A stretch of 64,000 nt of DNA from an uncultured Clostridia bacterium (lineage in GTDB: Bacteria; Bacillota; Clostridia; Christensenellales; CAG-314): NCBI GenBank assembly GCA_947629985.1, contig CANRFV010000005.1:62001-126000 (forward strand), read 5' to 3'. Under the pieces are notes generated by a model that searched no databases, was not told the DNA's origin, and worked only from the letters and a program-made list of their open reading frames with translations. The stretch's first letter is position 1; each line of letters starts with the position of its first letter. A program made the position numbers and the translations under genes. Positions 8,380 through 20,513 of the stretch are shown in pieces.

Positions 8380-8881
8380 AGTCCTCCCGCGCAACGAAAA
8401 AACGGTAAAAATTGTCCGCGTAATCGGCGCCCAATATGTCGGCAAGCAGCGTTTTGTCGGTTATCTTGCCAAATTCGTCAATGTAGTCGGCAATTTTGTC
8501 GATTACTGTCGGATCTATTCCGTCCACGGGCAAACGGTTTTGCACAAGCGCGCCGTTTACGTTGACGCAGTCGCGCCGCACGCCGTCGCAATAGTACCCG
8601 ACGACGATTTCCGTAACCGTGCCGTCGACAAGTTTGTCGGCATACGCAGGCAAAACCGACGCGTCGGTAAGCCCCGCAAAATTTATCGCGGCAAAACAGT
8701 CCGAACCGCTCGGCACCGCAAAGTAGCCTTCGTTTTGCACCGCTCCGCACACGTAAACGGTAAATTCGAGCGGCTTGACGTCATTTAATTCGTTGTCCTT
8801 TAACGGAAAAAGTTTGTCTGTGCAGCCGCACAGCGCCATACATACGAATATTAAAATAAAAACGAGCGACAATTTTTTCAT
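8363..8881 (-). CDS. ComEA-like DNA-receptor lipoprotein (SLBB plus helix-hairpin-helix)
   Basis: The 172-residue product has a signal peptide with a lipobox-like end (CMALCGCTD), an SLBB-type domain (VYVCGAVQNEGYFAVPSGSDCFAAINFAGL, shown here in part of the family pattern) and a C-terminal helix-hairpin-helix region (LVQNRLPVDGIDPTVIDKIADYI). This matches ComEA, which binds extracellular DNA and hands it to ComEC, encoded directly downstream and overlapping. Usual ComEA is held by an N-terminal helix; here a lipid anchor seems likely. The GIGxxxA-type hairpin residues are poorly conserved (DGIDPTV), so DNA affinity may differ. A structured leader precedes the gene. Confidence 0.75.
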   Translation of the reverse strand: MKKLSLVFILIFVCMALCGCTDKLFPLKDNELNDVKPLEFTVYVCGAVQNEGYFAVPSGSDCFAAINFAGLTDASVLPAYADKLVDGTVTEIVVGYYCDGVRRDCVNVNGALVQNRLPVDGIDPTVIDKIADYIDEFGKITDKTLLADILGADYADNFYRFFVAREDYEKVG

Positions 8882-8889
8882 CGGTACGA

Positions 8890-9118
8890 AAATGCCCCGC
8901 CATAGCCGGTGTTTTACGATGGTTCAACCTATAAAATAGGTGGGTAATCTGCCGAAAACCGCCAACCTTTTACCGAAGCGACTCAAAGCGCTTTTTGACT
9001 TCACGCGGAAGCCTTAGTAACCTGATATCTTCGAATCCGGACGCAATCCCCTTTTACGAACTGTAGTTGACGCATTTTGTAAAACTTGTCGTACAAGGCA
9101 GGGCAACAATATTTATTT
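8890..9118 (-). ncRNA. Unidentified structured RNA or leader upstream of the competence operon
   Basis: A promoter at 9125-9153 starts a ~230-base transcript that ends just before the comEA-like ATG. The 5' end TGCCCTGCC pairs with GGCGGGGCA at the 3' end (9 bp), then GTTTTAC pairs with GTAAAAC and TCAAC with GTTGA, giving a long rod with internal hairpins (CCTAT/ATAGG, GGTAA/TTACC). The rod-like closing stem resembles 6S RNA, but I cannot confirm this and no terminator separates it from the gene. The 3' closing strand GGCGGGG lies at the ribosome-binding site, so a regulatory leader is equally possible. No known riboswitch core motif was recognised. Confidence 0.5.
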
Positions 9119-9124
9119 TCTTTT

Positions 9125-9153
9125 ATATTATCACACGTTCGGGCAAAAAGCAA
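9125..9153 (-). promoter_or_regulatory. Sigma-70 type promoter for the structured leader and comEA-comEC operon
   Basis: TTGCTT, 17 bases, then TAATAT on the minus strand, preceded by a TGTG extended element. The predicted start is near 9118. Confidence 0.65.
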
Positions 9154-9321
9154 ACGTAATTTTGCTTAAAACCGTCAAATAACGAAGTTCGCGCGCAAAT
9201 ATAAACGAACGCAACCGCATACGCGCGATTACGCTCGACACACATAATACATATCTATAACAAAAATATAAACACAACGGACGAATTAGTACTTATATGC
9301 GTAAACGCGTAAAAAGACGGT

Positions 9322-10746
9322 TCAGTCCGATACTTTTTTATTTGCCTTACAATTGCCCTGCGGCAAGCGCGACGTGCCGAGTTTGCGGCGAACGACTCCG
9401 ACCAAAATTACAACGGACACTGCCGCGGTAAGCGCTTCCGCAATGGGAAACGCCCACCAAACGGCGGTTGCGGCGTCGGGCAGCAACGACAACAGCCCCA
9501 CCGCGGGAAAAACAAACACCGCAAGCCGCAAACAGGAAATAAACAGCGGATACAACGCGTAGCCCAGTGCCTGCAACACGCCCTGAGTTGCTATGCTTAC
9601 TCCCATAAAGACATAACCGATACTCGCTATTCGTATTGCCGCGGCAACGGTTTGGGTTATTTCAACTCCGTTTACGCCGCTTGCCATACCGAACAGACTT
9701 GCAAGCGGACGCGCAAAAACTTCAAACAGCACGGTTATCGCCGCCGAAACCACAATAGTGTTGATCTCACCCCATTTTACGCACTGCCGCGCCCTTGGCA
9801 AATTGCCCGTACCGTAATTAAACGACGCGACGGAAATGATCGTGTTGGACAATCCGAAACACGCAAACAGCGCAAACTGCATTATTTTGTAATACACGCC
9901 GAAACTGCCCCGGACCAACTCCGCATGCTGTTTTACCGTTGCCAAAATAAGGTTTACGCCCAGCATCATAACCGACAACATGCCTTGCATAAGCGCCGCC
10001 GACAAGCCTATACGGTATATTTCCTTTATTATTCCGAAATTCGGCGCAATATTCTTGAACGAATTGCCGAGTTCGCGATTGGCGCAATAATGGAACAGCA
10101 TAGCGACTACCAGCGAAATTACCTGCCCTATTACCGTTGCCCAAGCCGCGCCGGCAATACCCATACCCAGCGGAAAAATGAATACATAGTCCAACACGAT
10201 GTTTGCTGCCGCGCCGGATATTTGCGCAATTGTGGAATAAAGCGTTTTGCCCGTACTTTGCAAAAACCTTTCGTACACGGTAAAACCTATTGCCCCAAAC
10301 GAACAGCAACAACATATAGTAAGATATTGCGTGCCCATTTGCACCACAAGTATATCGTCGCCTGCCTGCATTGCAATAAACGCGTGCGCGCCGAACAGTC
10401 CGAACAGCAAAAACACTGCGTAAATGCACAATGCCAAAAAAATCCCGTTGCCCACGGCTTTGTTTGCCTTGGTACGGTTGCCTTCGCCGAGAGACTTGGA
10501 CAGCAATGCGTTAAGCCCTACGCCCGTACCCACGCCTATTGCAATAATAAGCAACTGCACGGGAAAGGCATACGTCAGCGCCAGATTGCCCGCTATGCCG
10601 TTTGCGCCCATATTTATTACAAACGCCGTATCCACTATGTTGTATACCGCTTGCAAAATCATCGACACGATCATAGGCAGACCCATCTGCCAAATCAGTT
10701 TGCAAGGCGACGCCGTAGCCATTTTGTTTTGACTTGTTTGTTGCAT
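9322..10746 (-). CDS. MATE-family multidrug/metabolite exporter
   Basis: The 474-residue protein has about twelve hydrophobic helices in two similar halves. The N-terminal MATE pattern is PMIVSMILQAVYNIVDTAFV, followed by GVGTGVGLNALLSKSLGEG, and the second half contains FGLSNTIISVASFNYGTG. MATE proteins export cationic drugs or metabolites using Na+ or H+ gradients; the substrate is not readable. I use the ATG at 10746, which has AAGGGGTG upstream. The track start lies further upstream in the leader hairpin region. The gene stands alone behind a strong promoter and a hairpin leader. Confidence 0.9.
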   Translation of the reverse strand: MQQTSQNKMATASPCKLIWQMGLPMIVSMILQAVYNIVDTAFVINMGANGIAGNLALTYAFPVQLLIIAIGVGTGVGLNALLSKSLGEGNRTKANKAVGNGIFLALCIYAVFLLFGLFGAHAFIAMQAGDDILVVQMGTQYLTICCCCSFGAIGFTVYERFLQSTGKTLYSTIAQISGAAANIVLDYVFIFPLGMGIAGAAWATVIGQVISLVVAMLFHYCANRELGNSFKNIAPNFGIIKEIYRIGLSAALMQGMLSVMMLGVNLILATVKQHAELVRGSFGVYYKIMQFALFACFGLSNTIISVASFNYGTGNLPRARQCVKWGEINTIVVSAAITVLFEVFARPLASLFGMASGVNGVEITQTVAAAIRIASIGYVFMGVSIATQGVLQALGYALYPLFISCLRLAVFVFPAVGLLSLLPDAATAVWWAFPIAEALTAAVSVVILVGVVRRKLGTSRLPQGNCKANKKVSD

Positions 10747-10767
10747 ATAACACCCCTTATAACACGC

Positions 10768-10805
10768 AAAACAGGCGCAAATCCGCAATTGGATTTACGC
10801 CTGTT
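10768..10805 (-). promoter_or_regulatory. Leader hairpin of terminator type before the MATE gene
   Basis: In the 5' leader, CAGGCGTAAATCC pairs with GGATTTGCGCCTG around a six-base loop, followed by TTTT. It lies between the promoter and the ribosome-binding site, so it could attenuate expression. Confidence 0.5.
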
Positions 10806-10826
10806 TTTGCTACACATTGTAGCAAT

Positions 10827-10855
10827 ATTATATGCCCAAACTGCCGAAAAGTCAA
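10827..10855 (-). promoter_or_regulatory. Promoter of the MATE gene
   Basis: TTGACT, 17 bases, TATAAT on the minus strand. The start is expected near 10820, giving a leader of about 75 bases. Confidence 0.8.
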
Positions 10856-11020
10856 ATAAAATTGCCGTTTGAACCGAATTTTCGCCCGCCGCAACAACCC
10901 AAAAACGCGCGTTGCCTTTCGACAAATTGCGCCAAAACAACGACGACGCAAGTTTTGATTATACGCTGCGCCTTTTTGCGGAAATTAAGGCATACGTACG
11001 CGCATATTTGCGCCAAGGCG

Positions 11021-11049
11021 TTGACGACGCTGTATGTATATGATATAAT
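11021..11049 (+). promoter_or_regulatory. Promoter of the hybrid sensor kinase
   Basis: TTGACG, 17 bases, TATAAT on the plus strand, about 75 bases before the kinase ATG. Confidence 0.8.
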
Positions 11050-11132
11050 ATTGCCATATATATTCCGACAAAAAGCAACATTTATGCGTTGTATTACGCA
11101 ACGTCGGAAAATTTTACGAGAAGACGAAAGCC

Positions 11133-14100
11133 ATGAAAACAAAACATTTATTTGCAACATTGTTGATATTGCTTACGTTCCTGCCGTTGGTTTTTGCGGG
11201 GACGGTTACCGCGCAGGCAAGTTCCGCGCCCATACGGGTGGGCTATTTCCATTTTACCGGATACCACAACTACGACGAAACAACGGGCAAACGCGACGGC
11301 TACGGCTACGACTTTTTGCAATTGATTGCAAGGTTTAACGATTGGCAATACGAATACACGGGTTACGATCTGGAATACGCCAACAGCCTTGAACTGTTGA
11401 AAAACGGCGAAGTGGATATCGTAACGTCCGTATCCAAAACGCCCGAGCGCGAAAAGGACTTTTTGTTTTCCGACAAAGATCTCGGTACAAACGCCACTAT
11501 TTTTACCGTAAAAGCGGGTAACACAAAGGTAAAAAAGGGCGACTACTCCACTTACAACGGCTTGAAAATAGGTATGATGACGGGCAATTCGAAAAACGCT
11601 GTTTTCGAAAACTTTGCCGCGGAAAATAATTTTACGTTTACGCCCATTTACCGCGAGTCGGAATTGGAACTGACGGAATTGCTTGCAAACGGCGACGTTG
11701 ACGGACTGATCACGGGCAGTTTGCGCGCGCTTGACGGCGAATGGATAATCGAATCGCTGTCGCCGCAACCCTTTTACGCCTGCGTAAACAAAAACAATCC
11801 CGAACTGATGGAGCAAATAAACGCCGCCATCGACGAACTCGACTTGTCTCAACCCGATTGGCGCAATACGCTGCACGACAAATACTATTCCACCGACGCA
11901 AGCGGCAACATCGTGTTGACGCCCGAAGAACGCGACTATCTGGACAGTCTGCGGCAGCAATCGGTTACGCTTACGTTGATAATCAACCCCGACAGAGCGC
12001 CGTACTCCTATTACGAAAACGGCAAAGCCTGCGGAATATTGCCCGCGCTGTTCGCAAAGATGACGGAAAACGTAGATATTTCGTACGAGTACGTTGTGGT
12101 AAACAGCCGCGAAGAATATTATCAACGGCGCAATGCGCAGGATATAGACATTGTGTTGGACTTCAACGACGATATGTCCTTGGCGGAACAATGCGGTTAC
12201 AAAATTACCGACGCATACTACACCACAACGCACACAATGCTTAAACGGCGCAATTTGAAGGGCGACCCCGTAAAATTTGCCACGCAAAAATATGCGGACA
12301 ACCCTTTTGCGGATTACTTGGCAAAATATGTGGGTGAAAACGCCCAATCCGTGCAGTACAATTCGTGGGAAGAAATCGTTGCCGCCGTAAAACGCGGCGA
12401 ATGCGACGCCACGATAACCCTTTCGTACATTGCGGAAAGATATATGTGGGCGGACGAGCGCGGCGAACTGACTTCCGAACTTATCGGCGAAGCGTCGTCG
12501 GCTTACACAATAGGCGTAAACAACAAACGCGGACACCTGTTGCTGTCCGTACTAAACAAGTGTGTTACGGGATTGAGCCGTAACGCGGTATCCGCAGTAG
12601 TTACGCAAGAAGTTACCAAGTTCCGCCCCTCAACCGACGTGGGGTTGATTACCTTTTTGCGCCGCAACCCCATTTACATCGTAATAATTGTAACCGCCGT
12701 GCTGCTGTTGCTGTTTGTTATTGCAATGTTGGTGGTAAGGACGTTTAACCAACGCAAATTGCAACGCAAGGTAACCGAAGCGACAAGCAAACTGCAAGCG
12801 CAAACGGAAGAACTGTCGGCGGCATTGCACGCGGCGGACGCGGCAAACCGCTCCAAAACCACGTTTCTCAACAATATGTCGCACGACATTCGCACGCCGA
12901 TGAACGCAATTATCGGATTTACGGCGCTTGCCAACGCGCACATCGACAACAAAGAACGCGCGCTGGACTACCTTGCCAAAATCTCGCAGGCGTCCAACCA
13001 CTTGCTGTCGCTGATAAACGACGTGCTGGATATGAGCCGGATCGAAGCGGGCAAGGTCCACATCGACAACCGCCCCGAAAATCTTGCCGACATTTTGCAA
13101 GGATTGCGTAACATCATTCAGTCTGATATACACTCCAAACATCTGGATCTGTTTATCGACACGGTAGACATAACGCACGAAGAAGTATTTTGCGACAAAT
13201 TGCGCCTTAACCAAATATTGCTCAACCTTACGTCCAACTCGATAAAATTTACCAAGAGCGGCGGCGCGGTATACATCAAAATTACGCAAAAACCTTGCCC
13301 CAAAGAAGGTTTCGGCACGTACGAGTTCAGCGTTAAAGATACAGGCATAGGTATGAGTTCCGAATTTGTCGAAACGGTATTCGATCCGTTTACGCGCGAA
13401 CGCAATTCGACTGTAAGCGGTATTCAGGGTACGGGCTTGGGAATGGCAATTACCAAAAACATCGTCGATATAATGGGCGGCACCATCACCGTGGAAAGTC
13501 AACAGGGCAAGGGTACCGAATTTGTAGTTACGTTGGAGTTGAAATTTGCCGACGACGAACCCGAAGATTTGGTACTTTCCGAACTGCGCGGTATGTACTC
13601 GCTTGTTGTGGACGACGACCTTGTTTCCTGCCAGAGCGTATCCAAAATGCTTCGTCAAATAGGTATGCACGCCGAATGGACCGTAACGGGCAAAGAGGCG
13701 ATCGTACGCACCACCGAAGCGATAGAACTCGGACACCCATTTGAAGTGTACATAATAGATTGGTCTATGCCGGATATGGACGGCATTGCCACGGTAAAAC
13801 AAATACGAGCAATTATCGGGGACGACTCCCCCATCATATTGATGTCGGCATACGATTGGGCGGACATCGAACAGGAAGCGCGCAATGCCGGCGTTACGGG
13901 CTTTGTAAGCAAGCCGCTGTTTGCGTCCGACCTGCACCGCGCCTTGGAAAAGAGTTTGGGCAAAACAACCGAAGAACCCGCTCCCGCGCCCAAAGAAAAC
14001 AAGTTTGCCGGCAAGAGAATTTTGTTGGCGGAAGATAACGAACTCAACAGAGAAATTGCCGAAGATATTTTGAGCGAATCGGGTTTTGAAGTGGAAAGCG

Positions 14101-14477
14101 CCGAAAACGGCAAGGTTGCCTGCGAAATGGTAGAAAAATCGCAAGCGGGCTACTACGACATTGTGCTGATGGACGTTCAAATGCCCATTATGGACGGCTA
14201 CGAAGCGACCAGACACATACGCGCCCTTGAAAACAAAAAAATTGCAAATATACCGATAATAGCAATGACCGCAAACGCCTTTGAAGAAGACAAAGCAAAC
14301 GCTTTTGCCGCGGGTATGAACGGACACCTTGCCAAACCTTTGGATATCGACGCGATGTTTGCACTGCTTGAACGATTGCTTGACGGCGACGCGACGGACA
14401 ATGCTTTGGCAAACGACGGCGCAGCGGATAGCGACGCGGCTGACGACAACGCCCCCACCGATAACGACAAAAAGTAA
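11133..14477 (+). CDS. Hybrid sensor histidine kinase with two periplasmic-binding-type sensor domains and two receiver domains
   Basis: The 1114-residue protein has a signal/anchor segment (1-29), then two bacterial extracellular solute-binding family 3 type domains (about 35-255 and 265-505), each starting with a strand such as IRVGYFHF or VTLTLIINPDRAPYSY. A transmembrane helix (~514-536) and short coiled coil lead to a HisKA domain with His584 in MSHDIRTPMNAI. The HATPase domain shows N, G1 and G2 boxes (NLTSNSIKF, DTGIGMS, GTGLGMAI). Two receiver domains follow, with probable phospho-acceptors Asp876 (IIDWSMPDMDG) and Asp1014 (LMDVQMPIMDG). The tail is short and acidic. The tandem sensors suggest amino-acid or polar-ligand sensing, as in BvgS-like kinases. 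No separate response regulator is adjacent. Confidence 0.92.
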   Translation: MKTKHLFATLLILLTFLPLVFAGTVTAQASSAPIRVGYFHFTGYHNYDETTGKRDGYGYDFLQLIARFNDWQYEYTGYDLEYANSLELLKNGEVDIVTSVSKTPEREKDFLFSDKDLGTNATIFTVKAGNTKVKKGDYSTYNGLKIGMMTGNSKNAVFENFAAENNFTFTPIYRESELELTELLANGDVDGLITGSLRALDGEWIIESLSPQPFYACVNKNNPELMEQINAAIDELDLSQPDWRNTLHDKYYSTDASGNIVLTPEERDYLDSLRQQSVTLTLIINPDRAPYSYYENGKACGILPALFAKMTENVDISYEYVVVNSREEYYQRRNAQDIDIVLDFNDDMSLAEQCGYKITDAYYTTTHTMLKRRNLKGDPVKFATQKYADNPFADYLAKYVGENAQSVQYNSWEEIVAAVKRGECDATITLSYIAERYMWADERGELTSELIGEASSAYTIGVNNKRGHLLLSVLNKCVTGLSRNAVSAVVTQEVTKFRPSTDVGLITFLRRNPIYIVIIVTAVLLLLFVIAMLVVRTFNQRKLQRKVTEATSKLQAQTEELSAALHAADAANRSKTTFLNNMSHDIRTPMNAIIGFTALANAHIDNKERALDYLAKISQASNHLLSLINDVLDMSRIEAGKVHIDNRPENLADILQGLRNIIQSDIHSKHLDLFIDTVDITHEEVFCDKLRLNQILLNLTSNSIKFTKSGGAVYIKITQKPCPKEGFGTYEFSVKDTGIGMSSEFVETVFDPFTRERNSTVSGIQGTGLGMAITKNIVDIMGGTITVESQQGKGTEFVVTLELKFADDEPEDLVLSELRGMYSLVVDDDLVSCQSVSKMLRQIGMHAEWTVTGKEAIVRTTEAIELGHPFEVYIIDWSMPDMDGIATVKQIRAIIGDDSPIILMSAYDWADIEQEARNAGVTGFVSKPLFASDLHRALEKSLGKTTEEPAPAPKENKFAGKRILLAEDNELNREIAEDILSESGFEVESAENGKVACEMVEKSQAGYYDIVLMDVQMPIMDGYEATRHIRALENKKIANIPIIAMTANAFEEDKANAFAAGMNGHLAKPLDIDAMFALLERLLDGDATDNALANDGAADSDAADDNAPTDNDKK

Positions 14478-14726
14478 CGCAACTGCGGCTGCATTTTGCC
14501 GATTTTGAGCGCACCGCTACTCGGCACCAAATAGTCGAACAACGGCTAAACGGCACGCCACTTTATGCAAATACCCGACGGTAAACGGCGGTATTGTCGA
14601 CGTGCCGAGACTGTACGGAATACCGTTTTGGTACAAATATCAAACAATAAGTGGCGGCGCTGACAGATAACAAAATCAATTACATTCGAGCCAAGATAAG
14701 ATTCCGGAATTTGAGAATTTAGCAAA

Positions 14727-14763
14727 GTAAAAGATAAACCCGAACAATTATGTTCGGGTTTAT
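14727..14763 (-). terminator. Terminator of tRNA-Glu
   Basis: ATAAACCCGAACA pairs with TGTTCGGGTTTAT just downstream of the tRNA on the minus strand, followed by a T-rich tract. The symmetric stem may also stop plus-strand transcription from the kinase gene. Confidence 0.75.
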
Positions 14764-14770
14764 CTGCATT

Positions 14771-14846
14771 TGGTGACCCTAATGGGAATCGAACCCATGT
14801 TATCGGCGTGAGAGGCCAACGTCCTAGGCCGCTAGACTATAGGGCC
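14771..14846 (-). tRNA. tRNA-Glu, anticodon CTC
   Basis: The reverse complement gives a 76-base cloverleaf that starts GGCCCTA, with acceptor strand TAGGGTC, discriminator A and an encoded CCA. The anticodon stem TTGGC/GCCGA encloses the loop CTCTCAC, so the anticodon is CTC and decodes GAG. The T arm carries GGTTCGATTCC. The gene stands alone with its own promoter and terminator. Confidence 0.95.
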
Positions 14847-14863
14847 GCAACCAATGTACGGTT

Positions 14864-14892
14864 AGTATACCACAATTTGCAAGGTTTGACAA
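14864..14892 (-). promoter_or_regulatory. Promoter of tRNA-Glu
   Basis: TTGTCA, 17 bases, TATACT on the minus strand, 17 bases before the mature tRNA 5' end. Confidence 0.75.
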
Positions 14893-14940
14893 GTGTTTGC
14901 GGAGTGTTTTGCAAATATGCGCGGCGTTAAAACAGTAAAC

Positions 14941-15300
14941 TTTTTATTTGCATAAACGTATAAAATCTACCGCAATAATTTACATATTGCGCGAAAATAA
15001 ACAAAACTACATAATACCCCCACCATTATTTTTTATGGGATAATACAGTAAAAAACAATAAGCGCACATAAGAAAAACCGAAACGCCGCATTTTCAGCGC
15101 CCATTATGATATTTTCCTTTGAAAGAAACTGTTAAATAGCAATTATTTTATTTGCAGAAACGTATTTGATCCGCCGTAATTAACTTCGTAATAAAATTTA
15201 CGCAAAAATAAATAACACTACCCTGCCATTGTTTTTTCCGAGGATATAATGCAGTAAAAAAATAAGTTAAGCGCACATAGAAAATCGAAACGCGAACCGC
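14941..15300. repeat. Imperfect tandem duplication upstream of PFOR
   Basis: Two diverged copies of a ~150-base AT-rich unit (14941-15090 and 15142-15300) share the same order of words: ATTTGCA.AAACGTAT, AAAATAAA.AA..ACTAC, CCA.T.TTTTT, ATAATRCAGTAAAAAA and AGCGCACATA. Each carries a TATAAT-like hexamer (GGATAATAC, GGATATAATG) but no clear -35 box. No coding frame is visible. The unit lies between the tRNA promoter and the PFOR promoter. Confidence 0.6.
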
Positions 15301-15333
15301 AACGCCACCAATAATTTATTAAAATTATAATAA

Positions 15334-19014
<3,681 letters not shown>

Positions 19015-19030
19015 TGCGCAAATAAATACA

Positions 19031-19067
19031 AGCGCTCCCGCCGAATACGGCGGGAGCGCTTTGTTTT
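19031..19067 (+). terminator. Terminator of PFOR
   Basis: AGCGCTCCCGCCG pairs with CGGCGGGAGCGCT and is followed by TTGTTTT, 16 bases after the stop. Confidence 0.9.
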
Positions 19068-19107
19068 GCGCGTAAATATTAAGTTTTGCAATTTACCTTG
19101 CGGTCGA

Positions 19108-19671
19108 TTACGCCTGCCCGCTCTGCGCTTGGTTGGACGATTCCGCAGTTTTGTGCCGTTCGGACAACGGCAAAAATTTTACGGGCATTTCGCCAAACGC
19201 CTGCAAACGTTTAAGTCCTGACAAAATTTTGCGGCGCTCGATAAAAAATTGGTCTACCGCTTCCCAAATAAATACCCAGGCAAATATATCCAGCACTTCT
19301 ATCCATATTGACGACCACTTTAACAACTGCTCGCAAATTATCATAAATGCCAAGCCCACAATGCCGATAAGCGCAAAAATCAAAGACACTACGCCGTTGC
19401 GCTGTAAATTGCGGCGTTCGGCGGCAAGTTTGAGCGTAAAATAATTTTTAATTGCGCTGGTATAGCACTTTTTTTCTTCGTCGTCAATGCAATTGCTGTG
19501 GACGTTCAATTCCAATCTGTCTTTCGGATGGGCGGCGTTGGCGCCATTTTCCAAAAAATCCGCCACGTCTTGCGAAATTACGGGGGTGTCGGTTTCGGAA
19601 TAGGGCGACAAAAAATCGCTGTCGTCCAACACGGTCATATTAAGTACGTGCGTTATCTGTTGTTTAGCCAT
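19108..19671 (-). CDS. Membrane protein of unknown function
   Basis: The 187-residue protein starts at the ATG at 19671 with AGAGGT upstream. It has a soluble, acidic N-terminal half (LDDSDFLSPYSETDT...), a helical linker rich in Lys and Arg, two adjacent membrane segments (VVSLIFALIGIVGLAFMIICEQLL and a second weaker one, IWIEVLDIFAWVFIWEAV) and a basic-to-hydrophilic tail. The pattern resembles uncharacterised conserved Clostridia membrane proteins, but I cannot name one. It stands alone on the minus strand behind its own promoter. Confidence 0.6.
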   Translation of the reverse strand: MAKQQITHVLNMTVLDDSDFLSPYSETDTPVISQDVADFLENGANAAHPKDRLELNVHSNCIDDEEKKCYTSAIKNYFTLKLAAERRNLQRNGVVSLIFALIGIVGLAFMIICEQLLKWSSIWIEVLDIFAWVFIWEAVDQFFIERRKILSGLKRLQAFGEMPVKFLPLSERHKTAESSNQAQSGQA

Positions 19672-19758
19672 AATAAACCTCTTTGGATATCGACGCCAAT
19701 ACAGCCGTACAAGCGCCTGCGTGCGCAGTGCGACGGTACGCGCCGTGATGTAACAAAC

Positions 19759-19787
19759 AGTATAGCATATTGCGCGCAAATAGTCCA
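19759..19787 (-). promoter_or_regulatory. Probable promoter of the membrane protein gene
   Basis: TGGACT, 17 bases, TATACT on the minus strand, with about 80 bases of leader. Confidence 0.5.
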
Positions 19788-19983
19788 CGGTTATTTTGCA
19801 AAACGCCATATTTACAAGTATGTTATAATTATGTTGCCCGCTATGCGCGCTGTCGTTTAAGTTGCGTTACGATTTGTTTATCTGTTTGCCCTGACTTTGC
19901 GCGAACTGCCAAAAAACGCATTTATCCAAGCGCAACCTTTTGTTGTAGGCACATTTTTAGTTTACAGCCGTTTGAGCGTATTG

Positions 19984-20021
19984 CAAAGGGCAACGCGACA
20001 AATCGTTTGCGCTGCCCTTTG
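19984..20021 (-). terminator. Stem-loop after the XRE operon
   Basis: CAAAGGGCA pairs with TGCCCTTTG around a 20-base loop that contains further pairing. The minus-strand T tract is weak, so termination is likely but not certain. The rest of the 19672-20069 gap shows only the promoter above. Confidence 0.5.
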
Positions 20022-20069
20022 AAAAAATATTGATAATTTTGCCGCGGCGAAACATAGCCGCACAGCGGG

Positions 20070-20513
20070 TTACAGGCGCACTATCACTTGGTCGCCGTCG
20101 TCCGAACGCACTTCCACCAAGTTGAAATGCCCGTACGTTTTGATTATACGCTTTAACGTTCGGTATACGGCAACCATTGTGGAACGCGTAATAACGTTTG
20201 CGGCTTGTTGCCGCGCGTGCGCGTTGTTACTTGCAGACGACAGCGCAACTTCGACTTCGGCAGCACATTCGGCGGCTGTATTGTCGGCGTCAAACGTACT
20301 TTCGTCCGAACCGTCGACGTCGCAGTCGCAACTTACAACTGCCAAGGCGTCGTCGCTTGCGTTTGCGGTTTCCGTTCTGTCCGTTGCGGCGTTGGGCGTA
20401 CCGTTTGCAACCGCTTTGCCTATTGCGTATTTGTAAAACAGTCGGGATTTAAGCACAATATTGGGAACGTACAGCCGCAAGCGAAACTTGCCCGACCTTA
20501 CGACAATTTTCAT
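20070..20513 (-). CDS. Partner protein of the XRE regulator, YvlB-like ends
   Basis: The 147-residue product starts with a strand-rich basic segment (MKIVVRSGKFRLRLYVPN), has a ~60-residue acidic Ala/Asp/Ser-rich linker, and ends with TLKRIIKTYGHFNLVEVRSDDGDQVIVRL. The two ends resemble the conserved block seen in small YvlB/DUF-type cell-envelope stress proteins, where a G-x-LVEV-DGD-V-I-L ending is typical. That match is by eye. The ATG at 20513 overlaps the regulator stop in TGATG, so the two proteins are made together. The end of the regulator (IVDVNSGDGDKIEIWVE) is similar to this protein's own end. Confidence 0.5.
   Translation of the reverse strand: MKIVVRSGKFRLRLYVPNIVLKSRLFYKYAIGKAVANGTPNAATDRTETANASDDALAVVSCDCDVDGSDESTFDADNTAAECAAEVEVALSSASNNAHARQQAANVITRSTMVAVYRTLKRIIKTYGHFNLVEVRSDDGDQVIVRL

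Noticed and set aside
8890-9118. Naming the comEA leader RNA as 6S RNA.
   Set aside because: The rod shape fits, but the length is above the usual ~190 bases, no terminator follows, and I could not confirm the conserved central bubble.
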